A stretch of DNA of 64,000 nucleotides from Ancylothrix sp. D3o (lineage in GTDB: Bacteria; Cyanobacteriota; Cyanobacteriia; Cyanobacteriales; Oscillatoriaceae). Positions 35,331 through 43,131 of this stretch are shown in pieces; position 1 is the first letter of the stretch, and every line of letters starts with the position of its first letter. The translations under genes and the position numbers were made by a program. The stretch is from the NCBI RefSeq assembly GCF_025370775.1, contig NZ_JAMXEX010000001.1:806001-870000 (forward strand). The letters run 5' to 3'. The notes beneath the pieces were generated by a model, which saw only the letters and a list, made by a program, of their open reading frames with translations, was not told the origin of the DNA and did not search any database.

Positions 35331-36914
35331 TTAGCGAAATCCTAGCGTTTGAAGGTGTTGGGCTGATTGGTGTAGCTGTTGGGTGCTGATCTTGGTTTGG
35401 CTAATCCCGCTTGCCGTTTCTCGCGCACCGTTATTAATCGAATCCATCGCCATCACCACCTGTGAGATCGCTACCGCTTGCTGTTTAGCAGTGAGGGAAA
35501 TTTTTTGATTATTGACAACAACTTCCTGCATCGCATTGGCAACTTGTTTAAAAGCATAAGCGCTTTTTTGAGCAATTTTAACGCCATTTTTTACACTTTG
35601 GATACCCTCATCCGTGACCGAAACAGTCGATTGCACCGCTGACTGAATTTGTTTAACAAGAGCTTTGATTTTTTCTGAACAGGCGTTACTTTGATCTGCC
35701 AACTTGCGAATTTCAGTGGCTACGACGCCAAAACCTTTACCATTTTCACCGGCTCGCACAGCTTCAACTGCTGCATTTAGGGCCAGCATATTTGTTTTGC
35801 TGGCTAATTCTCCCACCAAACCGGAAATATTGCCAATTTGATCGGCCTGAGCACTTAAGCGTTGCATTGAAGATGCAATGGCTATGACTTTTTGTTGTAG
35901 CGCCTCTATTTCTTTTAAAGTTAATCGAACTGCTTTTGCACCGCCACCTGTGAGTGTTAGTGCTTGCTGGGCTAATTGTGTGGCACTTTCGGCTTGAGAC
36001 AGAGCAATTTCAGAAGATGCGCTCAATTCATCCATTGTTGTTGTGGTTTGATTAACTGCAATTGCTTGAGCGCCAGCTATCTGCTCTTGCTGTGCTACCG
36101 TTGCTGCAATTTGGTTTGAAGAAGTGCTGATTACACTAATAATTTCAGTAATTCCCTTATCAAGTGGTTTAGCAATTGCTCCACTCAAAATCCTGCCTAA
36201 AATAATTGCTATTCCTGGCCCTAATATCATCGCTAAAACTGCTAAAAATTGAGTTTGCATTATATCCTGCTCGGCGCTACGAGTTGCTTGGCTGGCTTGC
36301 TGTTTGTTTACAGCTACAACTTGTAAAATTGATTGTTCAGCCGCTTTATAAAGAGGAATGTTACTTTTTGCCTGACTGGTAAGCTGTTGATAAATTTGCG
36401 CGGCTGCTTTGGAATTTGCGACTTCGGGCGAATTGTTTTTACCGTTGCCGTTTTGTCCTCCCTGGAGTTGCAAAAAAGTTAAAATACCCAATTGCTGGAA
36501 TTCCTCGTTGATCTGCAAAAGTTGATTGTGGGCTGTTTCCCATCTGTTCCAGTTTTCGAGCATTTGTTGATAAGCTTTGTCTTCTTCGAGTGAGCGGGGT
36601 ATAGTTTCATAGTCTTTGAAAGCCTGATTAATTTGTTTCCAGGCTGTTTCGATTCTTTGAAGTTCTGTACGCCTTTCTGGTAAAGTCAAAGTCAAGTTTA
36701 AAAGTGCTCTCTCGGAAGATTCTATTTGAGTCTGGCCTTCGTTTAATTTCCACAACGCATCAATGCTTGGCAGATTATTTTTTGCAATAATATTGATGTG
36801 CTGGCTTAAACCCGATGTGCCTGTCCATCCGATGATAGAAATGATAAATACAAGCAAACCCATCAGAAAAAAGGCGCTCATTAGTCTGGCTTGGAGGTTC
36901 ATTTTTTGTAACAT
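35331..36914 (-). CDS. Methyl-accepting chemotaxis protein
   Basis: A 527-residue chemoreceptor. TM1 is at about 11-31 ([21 protein letters not shown]), a periplasmic four-helix-type sensing domain runs to about 220 and TM2 follows ([21 protein letters not shown]). The linker after TM2 ([20 protein letters not shown]) is a reduced HAMP-like segment. The signalling domain at about 290-510 contains the hairpin tip [37 protein letters not shown], the site that binds CheW and CheA. No C-terminal CheR-docking pentapeptide is present. In filamentous cyanobacteria such receptors govern gliding or phototactic behaviour, possibly through the pili; the ligand is unknown. Confidence 0.9.
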   Translation of the reverse strand: MLQKMNLQARLMSAFFLMGLLVFIISIIGWTGTSGLSQHINIIAKNNLPSIDALWKLNEGQTQIESSERALLNLTLTLPERRTELQRIETAWKQINQAFKDYETIPRSLEEDKAYQQMLENWNRWETAHNQLLQINEEFQQLGILTFLQLQGGQNGNGKNNSPEVANSKAAAQIYQQLTSQAKSNIPLYKAAEQSILQVVAVNKQQASQATRSAEQDIMQTQFLAVLAMILGPGIAIILGRILSGAIAKPLDKGITEIISVISTSSNQIAATVAQQEQIAGAQAIAVNQTTTTMDELSASSEIALSQAESATQLAQQALTLTGGGAKAVRLTLKEIEALQQKVIAIASSMQRLSAQADQIGNISGLVGELASKTNMLALNAAVEAVRAGENGKGFGVVATEIRKLADQSNACSEKIKALVKQIQSAVQSTVSVTDEGIQSVKNGVKIAQKSAYAFKQVANAMQEVVVNNQKISLTAKQQAVAISQVVMAMDSINNGARETASGISQTKISTQQLHQSAQHLQTLGFR

Positions 36915-36978
36915 ATTTTTTTAGCCGGTTAATAGTTCCCTATTAATTGTTGTAGCACCAAGCCGAGAGCGAAAAAAC

Positions 36979-39720
36979 CTAGCTCAGCGGGTATCTCCAG
37001 GCCAAAAACTGCTCAGCACCGGCGCGACTATCGCCAATTTCTCCATCCAACCTTGCGGCTAATAATTCATCTAAAATTTGCTTAAATTGTCTGCCTTGTT
37101 TATACCCCAATTGTTTTAAATCATTTCCGTTTAAAGGTGGTTTAATCTGACGACCTACGGTTAAATATTGCCAAATAACCCGGCGCACTCTCCGCTTACT
37201 TCCTGCTGCAATTAAAATTAAACTCGACAAATCATACCGCCGCAACACCCCCACTATTTCACTCACCCGCTGACATTGTGGTAAATTTTCCTTGACTTCT
37301 TGCTGATTTTTTGCTAATTCATTTAACCTGGCAATACTCGGCACCGGCAATTGTAATGTTTCCGCTACCATTAAGCGATATTGCGGTTCCAAATACGCAA
37401 TTAAAACCTCTAACATTATCTGCCAATGCTCTAAACTTTTCTCTGCATCAAATTTCTGTAAACATCGGTCAACTAGCCTTACTTGTTTCCATAATTTATC
37501 ATCTAATTCTAGGGTTGAATGAATACATTTTAAGGCTTGTAATTCTCCCAACAATTGCAAAGCCGATTTCCAGTAAGGCGCTTGTAAAATATATTTCAAT
37601 TCGGCTTTTAAGCGGGTTTCTAAAGCCGGGGCGCGGGTGCCGGTGGGGTGCCGGTGATAAACTCCGCTTTCAATTGCATGACGAATATAACCTTTTGTTT
37701 GCGGTTCAATTTCAAAACCCAACCTGACAGCAAACCTGACAGCACGATAAATTCTTGTTGGATCTTCAATAAAACTATTGGCGTGTAAAACTCGAATTTC
37801 TCGCGCTTGTAAATCTAATAATCCGCCAAAAAAATCTAACAATTCCCCTGCACGATTTCCAGTTATTTTAACCGCTAAAGCATTAATGGTAAAATCTCTT
37901 CGATATAAATCTTGCCGAATTGAAGAGGCTTCAACTTCAGGATTAGCTGCTGGATAAGGATAAAATTCTGTTCTGGCTGTCGCTATATCTACCCATAATG
38001 ACCCTAATTCAGCATCTTTATGCCACAATAAGGCTGCTGTTTGAAATTTGCCATGAATATCTAATCGTGCTTGCGGAAAACGCTCTTGCAAAGCTTTAGC
38101 TAATTGTACACCGGCCCCTGATTGTCTTTTATCCAAATTTCCGCTCAAAGCTTCCGGTTTATAATACCCATCTACCACTAAATCTATATCAGAAAGCTCT
38201 AAAATATCATCAGGTTTGGCTAATAATAAATCCCGCACAGCACCGCCAACCAAATAAAGCTGCCAGCCTCGATTTTCTGCTAGTTCCCCAGCCGTTTTTA
38301 GAAAGTGCCATAATTGCGGTGTCATTCGATTACGGAGTTGCTCTTGCAATGATTGGGGAACGGCACAATAATCAGGTGTTTTAACTCTATCTCGATTACC
38401 GATAGTTTCGTTTTGATGTAATTCTCGCAAAACATCCGTGCGGGTAACAATTCCTACTAATTGACTGTTTTCTAAGACCGGCAATCGTCCAATATCATAC
38501 GTTACCATCAGCGCTTCTATTTCCGGTAAAGCTGTATCTGGGGTGATTGTTTTAAGGTTAGTTGTCATATAGCCTTTCACCGGCGCATGAGTGAAGCCAT
38601 GATGCAAAGCAATATCTAAATCTCGGCGCGAAATTACCCCCACAAGACTGCCGGTTGCATCAACTACAGATAACCCTGAATGTCCATAACGTAATAAAAT
38701 TCTTTGGGCTTCAAAAATTGTCGTTTCTGGGAGAATTGTTCGCACCGGCGATGACATTAATTCTCTGGCTGTTGGCGGATGCGGAATTTGCTTTTTAAAT
38801 TTTTCTACTAATTCTTTTAAAGTGGATTTGGCATCTACATCTCGCATCACAAGGGAGGCTGCTCTGGCATGACCACCACCACCATAAGGCTTAAATAAAT
38901 CGTTTAAATTAGTATTGGGAATTTGCGACCGGCCTATGACACTTAACCGATGTTCTCCAGACCCACGCAAAGCATATTTGTGAGCAAAAAGCAAGGCATC
39001 AATTTCGGTAATTTCTGTTAATTGAGACGCTAAACTTGATAACCCCGGAATGTAAGAATCTGTTTCTAAAAGCACAGAAGAAACGTCATATCCCCGGACA
39101 TTTTCAGTCTGGATTTTTTCGAGAGCAGAAGAAAGTAAATCTTGAAGTTGAGGAGATAAACCAGGTTCGACATATTCAGCAATCACCGGCAAACTGGCTC
39201 CTTTTTCCATTAACCAAGCCAAAGCTTTAGCATCGCGACTTGTAGAATGGTCAAAAGTAAGAGAGCCGGTGTCAACATGAATGCCGAGAGCCATAACCGT
39301 TGCTTCGGCGGGGGTAAGAGTAGACGTATCAGACTGTTGGAGCAATTCTACAATTAAAGTCGTGGTGGAACCGACCGGCTCAATTTGTGTAAAAGTTGCA
39401 GGGATATCAGTTTCGAGATGCAAATGGTGATCATAAACAGAAATTTCCGTGACTTCGGGCAAATCTAACCACTCAGCGGCTTTGCCTAAACGTTCGCGTT
39501 GTTGCGAGTCTACAACAAAAATAGAGCGAATTTTTTGAGGATTAACAGACCGGCGTTCAATTAAAGGATATTCATCACGGTGGAGGGCCAAAAAATCGCG
39601 GACTGTCGGATGAGCACCGCCGGTGAGGACAACTCTAGCACCCGGACGCAAGCGCGTCAGACCAACAGCAGCGCCGAGAGTATCAAAATCTGCGGTTGTG
39701 TGACACAAAATTAAATCCAT
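36979..39720 (-). CDS. DHH-CBS-CBS-tRNA nucleotidyltransferase fusion protein
   Basis: A 913-residue multidomain protein. Residues ~1-310 are a DHH/DHHA1 phosphoesterase ([52 protein letters not shown]). Two CBS domains at about 315-430 follow ([54 protein letters not shown]). The C-terminal half is a poly(A) polymerase/CCA-adding class II nucleotidyltransferase ([59 protein letters not shown]). It probably repairs or adds tRNA 3' A (or CCA) with nanoRNase-like DHH activity and adenylate-sensing CBS regulation. Similar fusions occur in cyanobacteria and Aquifex-like bacteria. Confidence 0.9.
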   Translation of the reverse strand: MDLILCHTTADFDTLGAAVGLTRLRPGARVVLTGGAHPTVRDFLALHRDEYPLIERRSVNPQKIRSIFVVDSQQRERLGKAAEWLDLPEVTEISVYDHHLHLETDIPATFTQIEPVGSTTTLIVELLQQSDTSTLTPAEATVMALGIHVDTGSLTFDHSTSRDAKALAWLMEKGASLPVIAEYVEPGLSPQLQDLLSSALEKIQTENVRGYDVSSVLLETDSYIPGLSSLASQLTEITEIDALLFAHKYALRGSGEHRLSVIGRSQIPNTNLNDLFKPYGGGGHARAASLVMRDVDAKSTLKELVEKFKKQIPHPPTARELMSSPVRTILPETTIFEAQRILLRYGHSGLSVVDATGSLVGVISRRDLDIALHHGFTHAPVKGYMTTNLKTITPDTALPEIEALMVTYDIGRLPVLENSQLVGIVTRTDVLRELHQNETIGNRDRVKTPDYCAVPQSLQEQLRNRMTPQLWHFLKTAGELAENRGWQLYLVGGAVRDLLLAKPDDILELSDIDLVVDGYYKPEALSGNLDKRQSGAGVQLAKALQERFPQARLDIHGKFQTAALLWHKDAELGSLWVDIATARTEFYPYPAANPEVEASSIRQDLYRRDFTINALAVKITGNRAGELLDFFGGLLDLQAREIRVLHANSFIEDPTRIYRAVRFAVRLGFEIEPQTKGYIRHAIESGVYHRHPTGTRAPALETRLKAELKYILQAPYWKSALQLLGELQALKCIHSTLELDDKLWKQVRLVDRCLQKFDAEKSLEHWQIMLEVLIAYLEPQYRLMVAETLQLPVPSIARLNELAKNQQEVKENLPQCQRVSEIVGVLRRYDLSSLILIAAGSKRRVRRVIWQYLTVGRQIKPPLNGNDLKQLGYKQGRQFKQILDELLAARLDGEIGDSRAGAEQFLAWRYPLS

Positions 39721-40070
39721 TTTCGCTGTTTGAGAGAGGGGTTATTGTAGCAGGCAGGATGCCTGCACCACAGAAGAGTTTTTTGTGGGGTTAAGGGATT
39801 TGATCCTACATCTGCGTCCATCTGCACTGCGAGGGTTAAATAACTCTAAGACCATAATCAAGCAAAGAAATTGCCCGACACCAGATACCCTGTAAATCTG
39901 ATGGACATCTTGAGGAACCCAGCTTAAGGGTAGAGTTGCCCAATCCCCACTAACCCCACTATGAGAGAAGGTCATTTTTTGGTAGCGTTAGACTCAGGCT
40001 TTATTAAACTAGCCTATGTTTGGGGTAACTGGCGTTATCCAGTCGATTGCTTTGTTGGGAAAAAAGGAAA
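39721..40070. other. Intergenic region upstream of psbZ
   Basis: This 350-bp divergent gap holds a dispersed repeat hairpin at 39750-39766 and a degenerate copy, in reverse orientation, of the CGCAGAT family near 39805-39840. It must also contain the psbZ promoter. A 78-codon frame at 39742-39975 overlaps these repeats and shows no protein features. Confidence 0.45.
39750..39766. repeat. Dispersed hairpin repeat GCAGGCAGGATGCCTGC
   Basis: A 7-bp perfect stem (GCAGGCA / TGCCTGC) with a GGA loop followed by ACCACA. This hairpin is a known type of short dispersed element in filamentous cyanobacteria. It lies just upstream of the DHH-CBS-nucleotidyltransferase start. Confidence 0.55.
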
Positions 40071-40259
40071 ATGTCAATCATATTTCAAATCGCACTTACC
40101 GCACTTGTCTTGCTTTCTCTAGTAATGGTCATCGGCGTTCCGGTAGCCTATGCTTCTCCCCAAAACTGGGATCAGTCTAAACGGCTGATTTTCTTGGGGT
40201 CGGGCCTTTGGTTCGCTCTTGTCATTGCCGTTGGTGTATTGAACTATTTTGTAGTCTGA
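40071..40259 (+). CDS. psbZ: Photosystem II protein PsbZ (Ycf9)
   Basis: The 62-residue product is the standard PsbZ length. Two transmembrane helices flank a short loop: [20 protein letters not shown] at the N-terminus and [20 protein letters not shown] at the C-terminus, separated by the conserved [12 protein letters not shown]. PsbZ sits at the periphery of the PSII core in the thylakoid membrane and stabilises its interaction with PsbK/Ycf12 and antenna. ATG 40071 has AAGGA at good spacing; the frame reaches back to 40047 but those codons are not part of the family. psbZ directly before ribH is a common cyanobacterial arrangement. Confidence 0.96.
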   Translation: MSIIFQIALTALVLLSLVMVIGVPVAYASPQNWDQSKRLIFLGSGLWFALVIAVGVLNYFVV

Positions 40260-40270
40260 GGCCGGTTGAA

Positions 40271-40345
40271 AGTCCTTTGTCATCGGTCTTTTGGCAACTG
40301 ACAAAGGACTATTGACAAAGGACTATTGACTATTGACAAAGGACA
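40271..40345. repeat. Heptamer-type tandem repeats with 12-bp inverted repeat
   Basis: AGTCCTTTGTCA (40271-40282) and TGACAAAGGACT (40299-40310) form a perfect 12-bp stem with a 16-nt loop. The right arm continues into tandem copies of ATTGACAAAGGACT-like units up to the ribH leader. This is the short tandemly repeated repetitive type known in filamentous cyanobacteria. A relative lies at 63128-63162. Confidence 0.8.
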
Positions 40346-40355
40346 AAAAACAAAA

Positions 40356-40937
40356 ATGGCTGTTTTTGAGGGAAATTTTACGCAAACTGCCTCGCTGCGG
40401 TTTGCGATTGTTATTGGCCGGTTTAATGATTTGATTACCGGCAAGCTGCTGGAAGGTTGTCAAGATTGCTTGAAGCGTCACGGGGTGGATGTTGACCCCC
40501 AAGGGACTCAAGTTGATTATGCTTGGGTGCCGGGGTGTTTTGAGGTGCCGGCGGTGGCTCGTCAATTGGCGATTACCGGCCGGTATGATGCGATTATTTG
40601 TTTGGGAGCGGTGATTAAAGGCCAAACTCCTCATTTTGATTATGTGGCAGCAGAGGTGTCTAAGGGCATCGCGGCGGCGGGTTTTCAAACGGGGGTGCCG
40701 GTGATTTTTGGTGTGGTGACAACGGATACGATGCAGCAAGCTTTGGAGCGAGCGGGGATTAAGAGTAATTTGGGTTGGAATTATGCCATGAGTGCTCTGG
40801 AAATGGCTAGTTTGATGCAGCAAATAAAATCTATTGCTGGGTCAGATGTTTATGGTAATAATCCTCCTCCGAATACAGTTTTACCGGCTCCGCTGAAAAA
40901 TGCGATGGCTGTGATGGAACCGTCCCAAGACTCGTAA
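40356..40937 (+). CDS. ribH: 6,7-dimethyl-8-ribityllumazine synthase
   Basis: The penultimate enzyme of riboflavin synthesis condenses 5-amino-6-ribitylaminouracil with 3,4-dihydroxy-2-butanone 4-phosphate. From ATG 40356 it has 193 residues. Hallmarks are [55 protein letters not shown] (catalytic His in the TPHFD/E region) and [22 protein letters not shown]. The C-terminal ~30 residues beyond SALEMASLM are an Asn/Pro-rich extension. The frame extends ten codons upstream through the repeat region, but MAVFEGNF is the family start. Confidence 0.95.
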   Translation: MAVFEGNFTQTASLRFAIVIGRFNDLITGKLLEGCQDCLKRHGVDVDPQGTQVDYAWVPGCFEVPAVARQLAITGRYDAIICLGAVIKGQTPHFDYVAAEVSKGIAAAGFQTGVPVIFGVVTTDTMQQALERAGIKSNLGWNYAMSALEMASLMQQIKSIAGSDVYGNNPPPNTVLPAPLKNAMAVMEPSQDS

Positions 40938-41042
40938 ATTTTGATTTCGGGCGGTCTGACGCTTTAGGGGGAAGGCTTAAGGGCTCAGCACCTTGGGGTT
41001 TTGGCCGCCAAAAAATTTTTTTGGAAATTTCAAAAAAAGGTG

Positions 41043-41074
41043 TTGACAAACTCTGGAAAATCTGACAATATAAA
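41043..41074 (+). promoter_or_regulatory. Sigma70-type promoter of tRNA-Gly
   Basis: A perfect TTGACA (41043-41048) is followed by an AT-rich -10 region, GACAATATAAAT, at about 15-17 bases. It ends roughly 17 bases before the mature tRNA. Confidence 0.6.
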
Positions 41075-41090
41075 TATTGTTGAGAGACAC

Positions 41091-41162
41091 GCGGGTGTAG
41101 CTCAGTGGTAGAGCGTCACCTTGCCAAGGTGAATGTCGCGCGTTCGAATCGCGTCACCCGCT
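41091..41162 (+). tRNA. trnG-GCC: tRNA-Gly (GCC)
   Basis: The acceptor GCGGGTG pairs with CACCCGC, the D-arm is GCTCAGTGGTAGAGC, the anticodon stem TCACC/GGTGA encloses TTGCCAA with anticodon GCC, and the T-arm is CGCGC GTTCGAATC GCGTC. Discriminator is T; no CCA is encoded. Confidence 0.96.
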
Positions 41163-41201
41163 TTGAAGAGAAACCAAGAAAGCATACAATAATCACCAAA
41201 G

Positions 41202-41224
41202 AGCAGGCTAAATCCCTGCTTTTT
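41202..41224 (+). terminator. Terminator of tRNA-Gly
   Basis: AGCAGG and CCTGCT form a 6-bp stem around CTAAATC, followed by a run of Ts, about 40 bases after the tRNA. Confidence 0.6.
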
Positions 41225-41423
41225 AATTTATAACCTTAAACAAGAGAGCCGGTTTTTTAATCACTACCCTAGACAGATTTCACCCTTTTTAAGCAGGGTG
41301 CTAAGATGGGGACTTAGGGCTGGAGACTGCGTATGATGACGGGTGAGGAGACAATTATTTTCTCTTTGCTTACTGCGGGCTTGGGCTTCCTAAATTTAGA
41401 TAAAACTTTTTTTTTAGATATTT

Positions 41424-41846
41424 TTGGCAAGAAAACTGCTTGTGCATTCTCATAAAGGTCATAAGATTGATTTAAGTTCGGACTACCCTTGCCCTTGTCG
41501 GCGCCGGGGCCGGTTGATGCCGATTACGTTGACGGAAGCTTTTGGCTGTAATCGCTGTCAGCACATTTTTGTTGTGGATGATAGCGGTTATGTGATTGAG
41601 CAGTTGTCGGCGACGTATCCTTATAAACAGGCTTGGCGCTGGACTGGTCAGCAATGGAATAAGGCTTCGGCTGGTTTGAGGGATAGTTATTTTCCTCTGG
41701 CGGTGGGGATTATTCTGGTGTTGCTGATTATTTGGCTGCCTCTGGCGGTGAAGTCTGGCGGTTCTAATATTATTCCTTGGGCAATTGTGGCGCTGCTGTT
41801 GGCGGTGCTGCCGGCGCTCATGGTTTGGCTGGCATACAGGCGTTAG
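41424..41846 (+). CDS. Zinc-ribbon membrane protein
   Basis: A ~140-residue protein of a family seen in cyanobacteria. The N-terminal half has two CxC/CxxC pairs (YPCPCRRRGRLMPI and FGCNRCQHIFVV), forming a probable zinc ribbon, followed by SATYPYKQAWRWTGQQW. Two transmembrane helices cover about 93-113 (FPLAVGIILVLLIIWLPLA) and 119-137 (IIPWAIVALLLAVLPALMVW). Function is unknown. Start is uncertain: TTG 41424 gives the longest form, while GTG 41442 (VHSHKGHKIDL) is equally plausible. The ProA-like gene starts 4 bases after its stop, so the two are translationally linked. Confidence 0.7.
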   Translation: MARKLLVHSHKGHKIDLSSDYPCPCRRRGRLMPITLTEAFGCNRCQHIFVVDDSGYVIEQLSATYPYKQAWRWTGQQWNKASAGLRDSYFPLAVGIILVLLIIWLPLAVKSGGSNIIPWAIVALLLAVLPALMVWLAYRR

Positions 41847-41850
41847 CTCA

Positions 41851-43116
41851 ATGACCACTGATAATTTAAATTCTCCTCTGCTTCCTATGGATGCGGCTCT
41901 TCAAGCGCATCTGGCGTCTTTGGAATTGGCTCAGAAAAAAGGCCCGGATCGAGATCGGGGTTTGAGGGCGATGGCTGAGGCTCTCAAACAAAATGCGAAT
42001 TATATTTTGGAGGCTAATACTCTGGATCTGGAGGCGTCGCGGGAAATGGCGGTGCCGGATTTGGTTTTGGAGTGGTTGAAGTTGACGCCGGAGAGAATTC
42101 AGGCGGCGGTGCAAATTTTAAATCGGCTTTCGGAGTTGGGTGATCCGATTCGGCGGGCGATGAATGCGAGTTATCATTTGGAGCATTCGCAAATTTATTC
42201 GCAGTTGATGCCGTTGGGGGTTATTGCTTTGGTTTATGAGGGGTTTCCTCAGTTGGGGGCTATTGCGGCGGGTTTGTGTATTAAGTCGGGTAATTGTTTG
42301 ATTTTGCGGGGTGGGAGTGAGTCTTTTCACTCTAATGCGGCGATTGTTGAGTGTTTGCAGGCCGGTGTGGCGAAGGCGGGTTTGCCGGTGGGGTGTGTGC
42401 AGTTGTTGCCGGCGGATCAGGGGGGGTCGATTCGTGATTTGGTGACTTTGGAGCAGTTTGTTAATTTGGTGATTCCTTATGGCCGGCCTAGTTTGGTTCA
42501 GCAGGTGATGCGTCAGGCGACGGCGCCGGTTTTGAAGTCGGCGATGGGGAATTGTTATTTATATTGGTCGCCTACGGGGAGTTTAGATTTGGCGAGGTTT
42601 GTGATTTTGGATAGTCATCAAAGTGAGCCTGATCCGGTGAATGCTATTGAGAAGGTTTTGATTCACAGAACGCAGAAGCCTTCGTCTTTGGCGATGCTTT
42701 GGAATAGTTTAAAGGAGAAGGGGTTTATGGTGAAGGGGGATGCGGAGTTGGTGAGGGATTTTCCTGAGTTAATTTTGGCGGGGGATGGGGAGTGGAGTCA
42801 GGCTTATTTGACTAAGACGGTGGCTTTTAAGGTGGTGGATAGTTTGGAGGAGGGGATTGGTTGGATTAATGATTATAGTAGTGGTCATGCTGATTGTATT
42901 GTGACGGAATCTTATCAGGAAAGCCGGCAGTTTGCTTTGGGAATTAATAGTGCTTCGACTTATGTTAATGCGTCGCCTCGGTTTTACCGGCAACCTAAGC
43001 AGGCGGATACGATTTTTTTGGGGATGTCTAATCAAAAGGGGCACCGTCGAGGGGTGATTGGTTTGGAAAGTTTGACGACGGTTAAGCATATTGTGCAGGG
43101 TAATGGGGTGTTTTAG
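41851..43116 (+). CDS. ProA-like protein lacking the catalytic cysteine
   Basis: A 421-residue protein aligned over its length with glutamate-5-semialdehyde dehydrogenase (ProA; reduces glutamyl-5-phosphate for proline synthesis). Recognisable blocks are RDRGLRAMAEALKQNANYIL, LILRGGSESFHSNAAIVECL, ILAGDGEWSQAYLTKTVAFKVVD, SGHADCIVTESY and GVIGLESLTTVKHIV. The active-site block normally reading 'TQRPS.CNA.E.LLVH' is here HQSEPDPVNAIEKVLIH, with Val in place of the nucleophilic Cys, and the substrate motif YEARPNV reads YEGFPQL. It is therefore probably not a working ProA. A genuine proA is expected elsewhere. ATG 41851 follows the zinc-ribbon gene by 4 bases. Confidence 0.8.
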   Translation: MTTDNLNSPLLPMDAALQAHLASLELAQKKGPDRDRGLRAMAEALKQNANYILEANTLDLEASREMAVPDLVLEWLKLTPERIQAAVQILNRLSELGDPIRRAMNASYHLEHSQIYSQLMPLGVIALVYEGFPQLGAIAAGLCIKSGNCLILRGGSESFHSNAAIVECLQAGVAKAGLPVGCVQLLPADQGGSIRDLVTLEQFVNLVIPYGRPSLVQQVMRQATAPVLKSAMGNCYLYWSPTGSLDLARFVILDSHQSEPDPVNAIEKVLIHRTQKPSSLAMLWNSLKEKGFMVKGDAELVRDFPELILAGDGEWSQAYLTKTVAFKVVDSLEEGIGWINDYSSGHADCIVTESYQESRQFALGINSASTYVNASPRFYRQPKQADTIFLGMSNQKGHRRGVIGLESLTTVKHIVQGNGVF

Positions 43117-43131
43117 GTGGCGGTTTTGGGG

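Noticed and set aside
39742-39975. 78-codon minus-strand frame upstream of psbZ
   Set aside because: Overlaps dispersed repeats, no protein features and no good start context.
40323-40823. 166-codon minus-strand frame opposite ribH
   Set aside because: Shadow; ribH is unmistakable on the plus strand.
41866-43089. Long minus-strand frames over the ProA-like gene
   Set aside because: Open because of the G/T-rich coding strand; the ProA-like frame matches a family over its full length.
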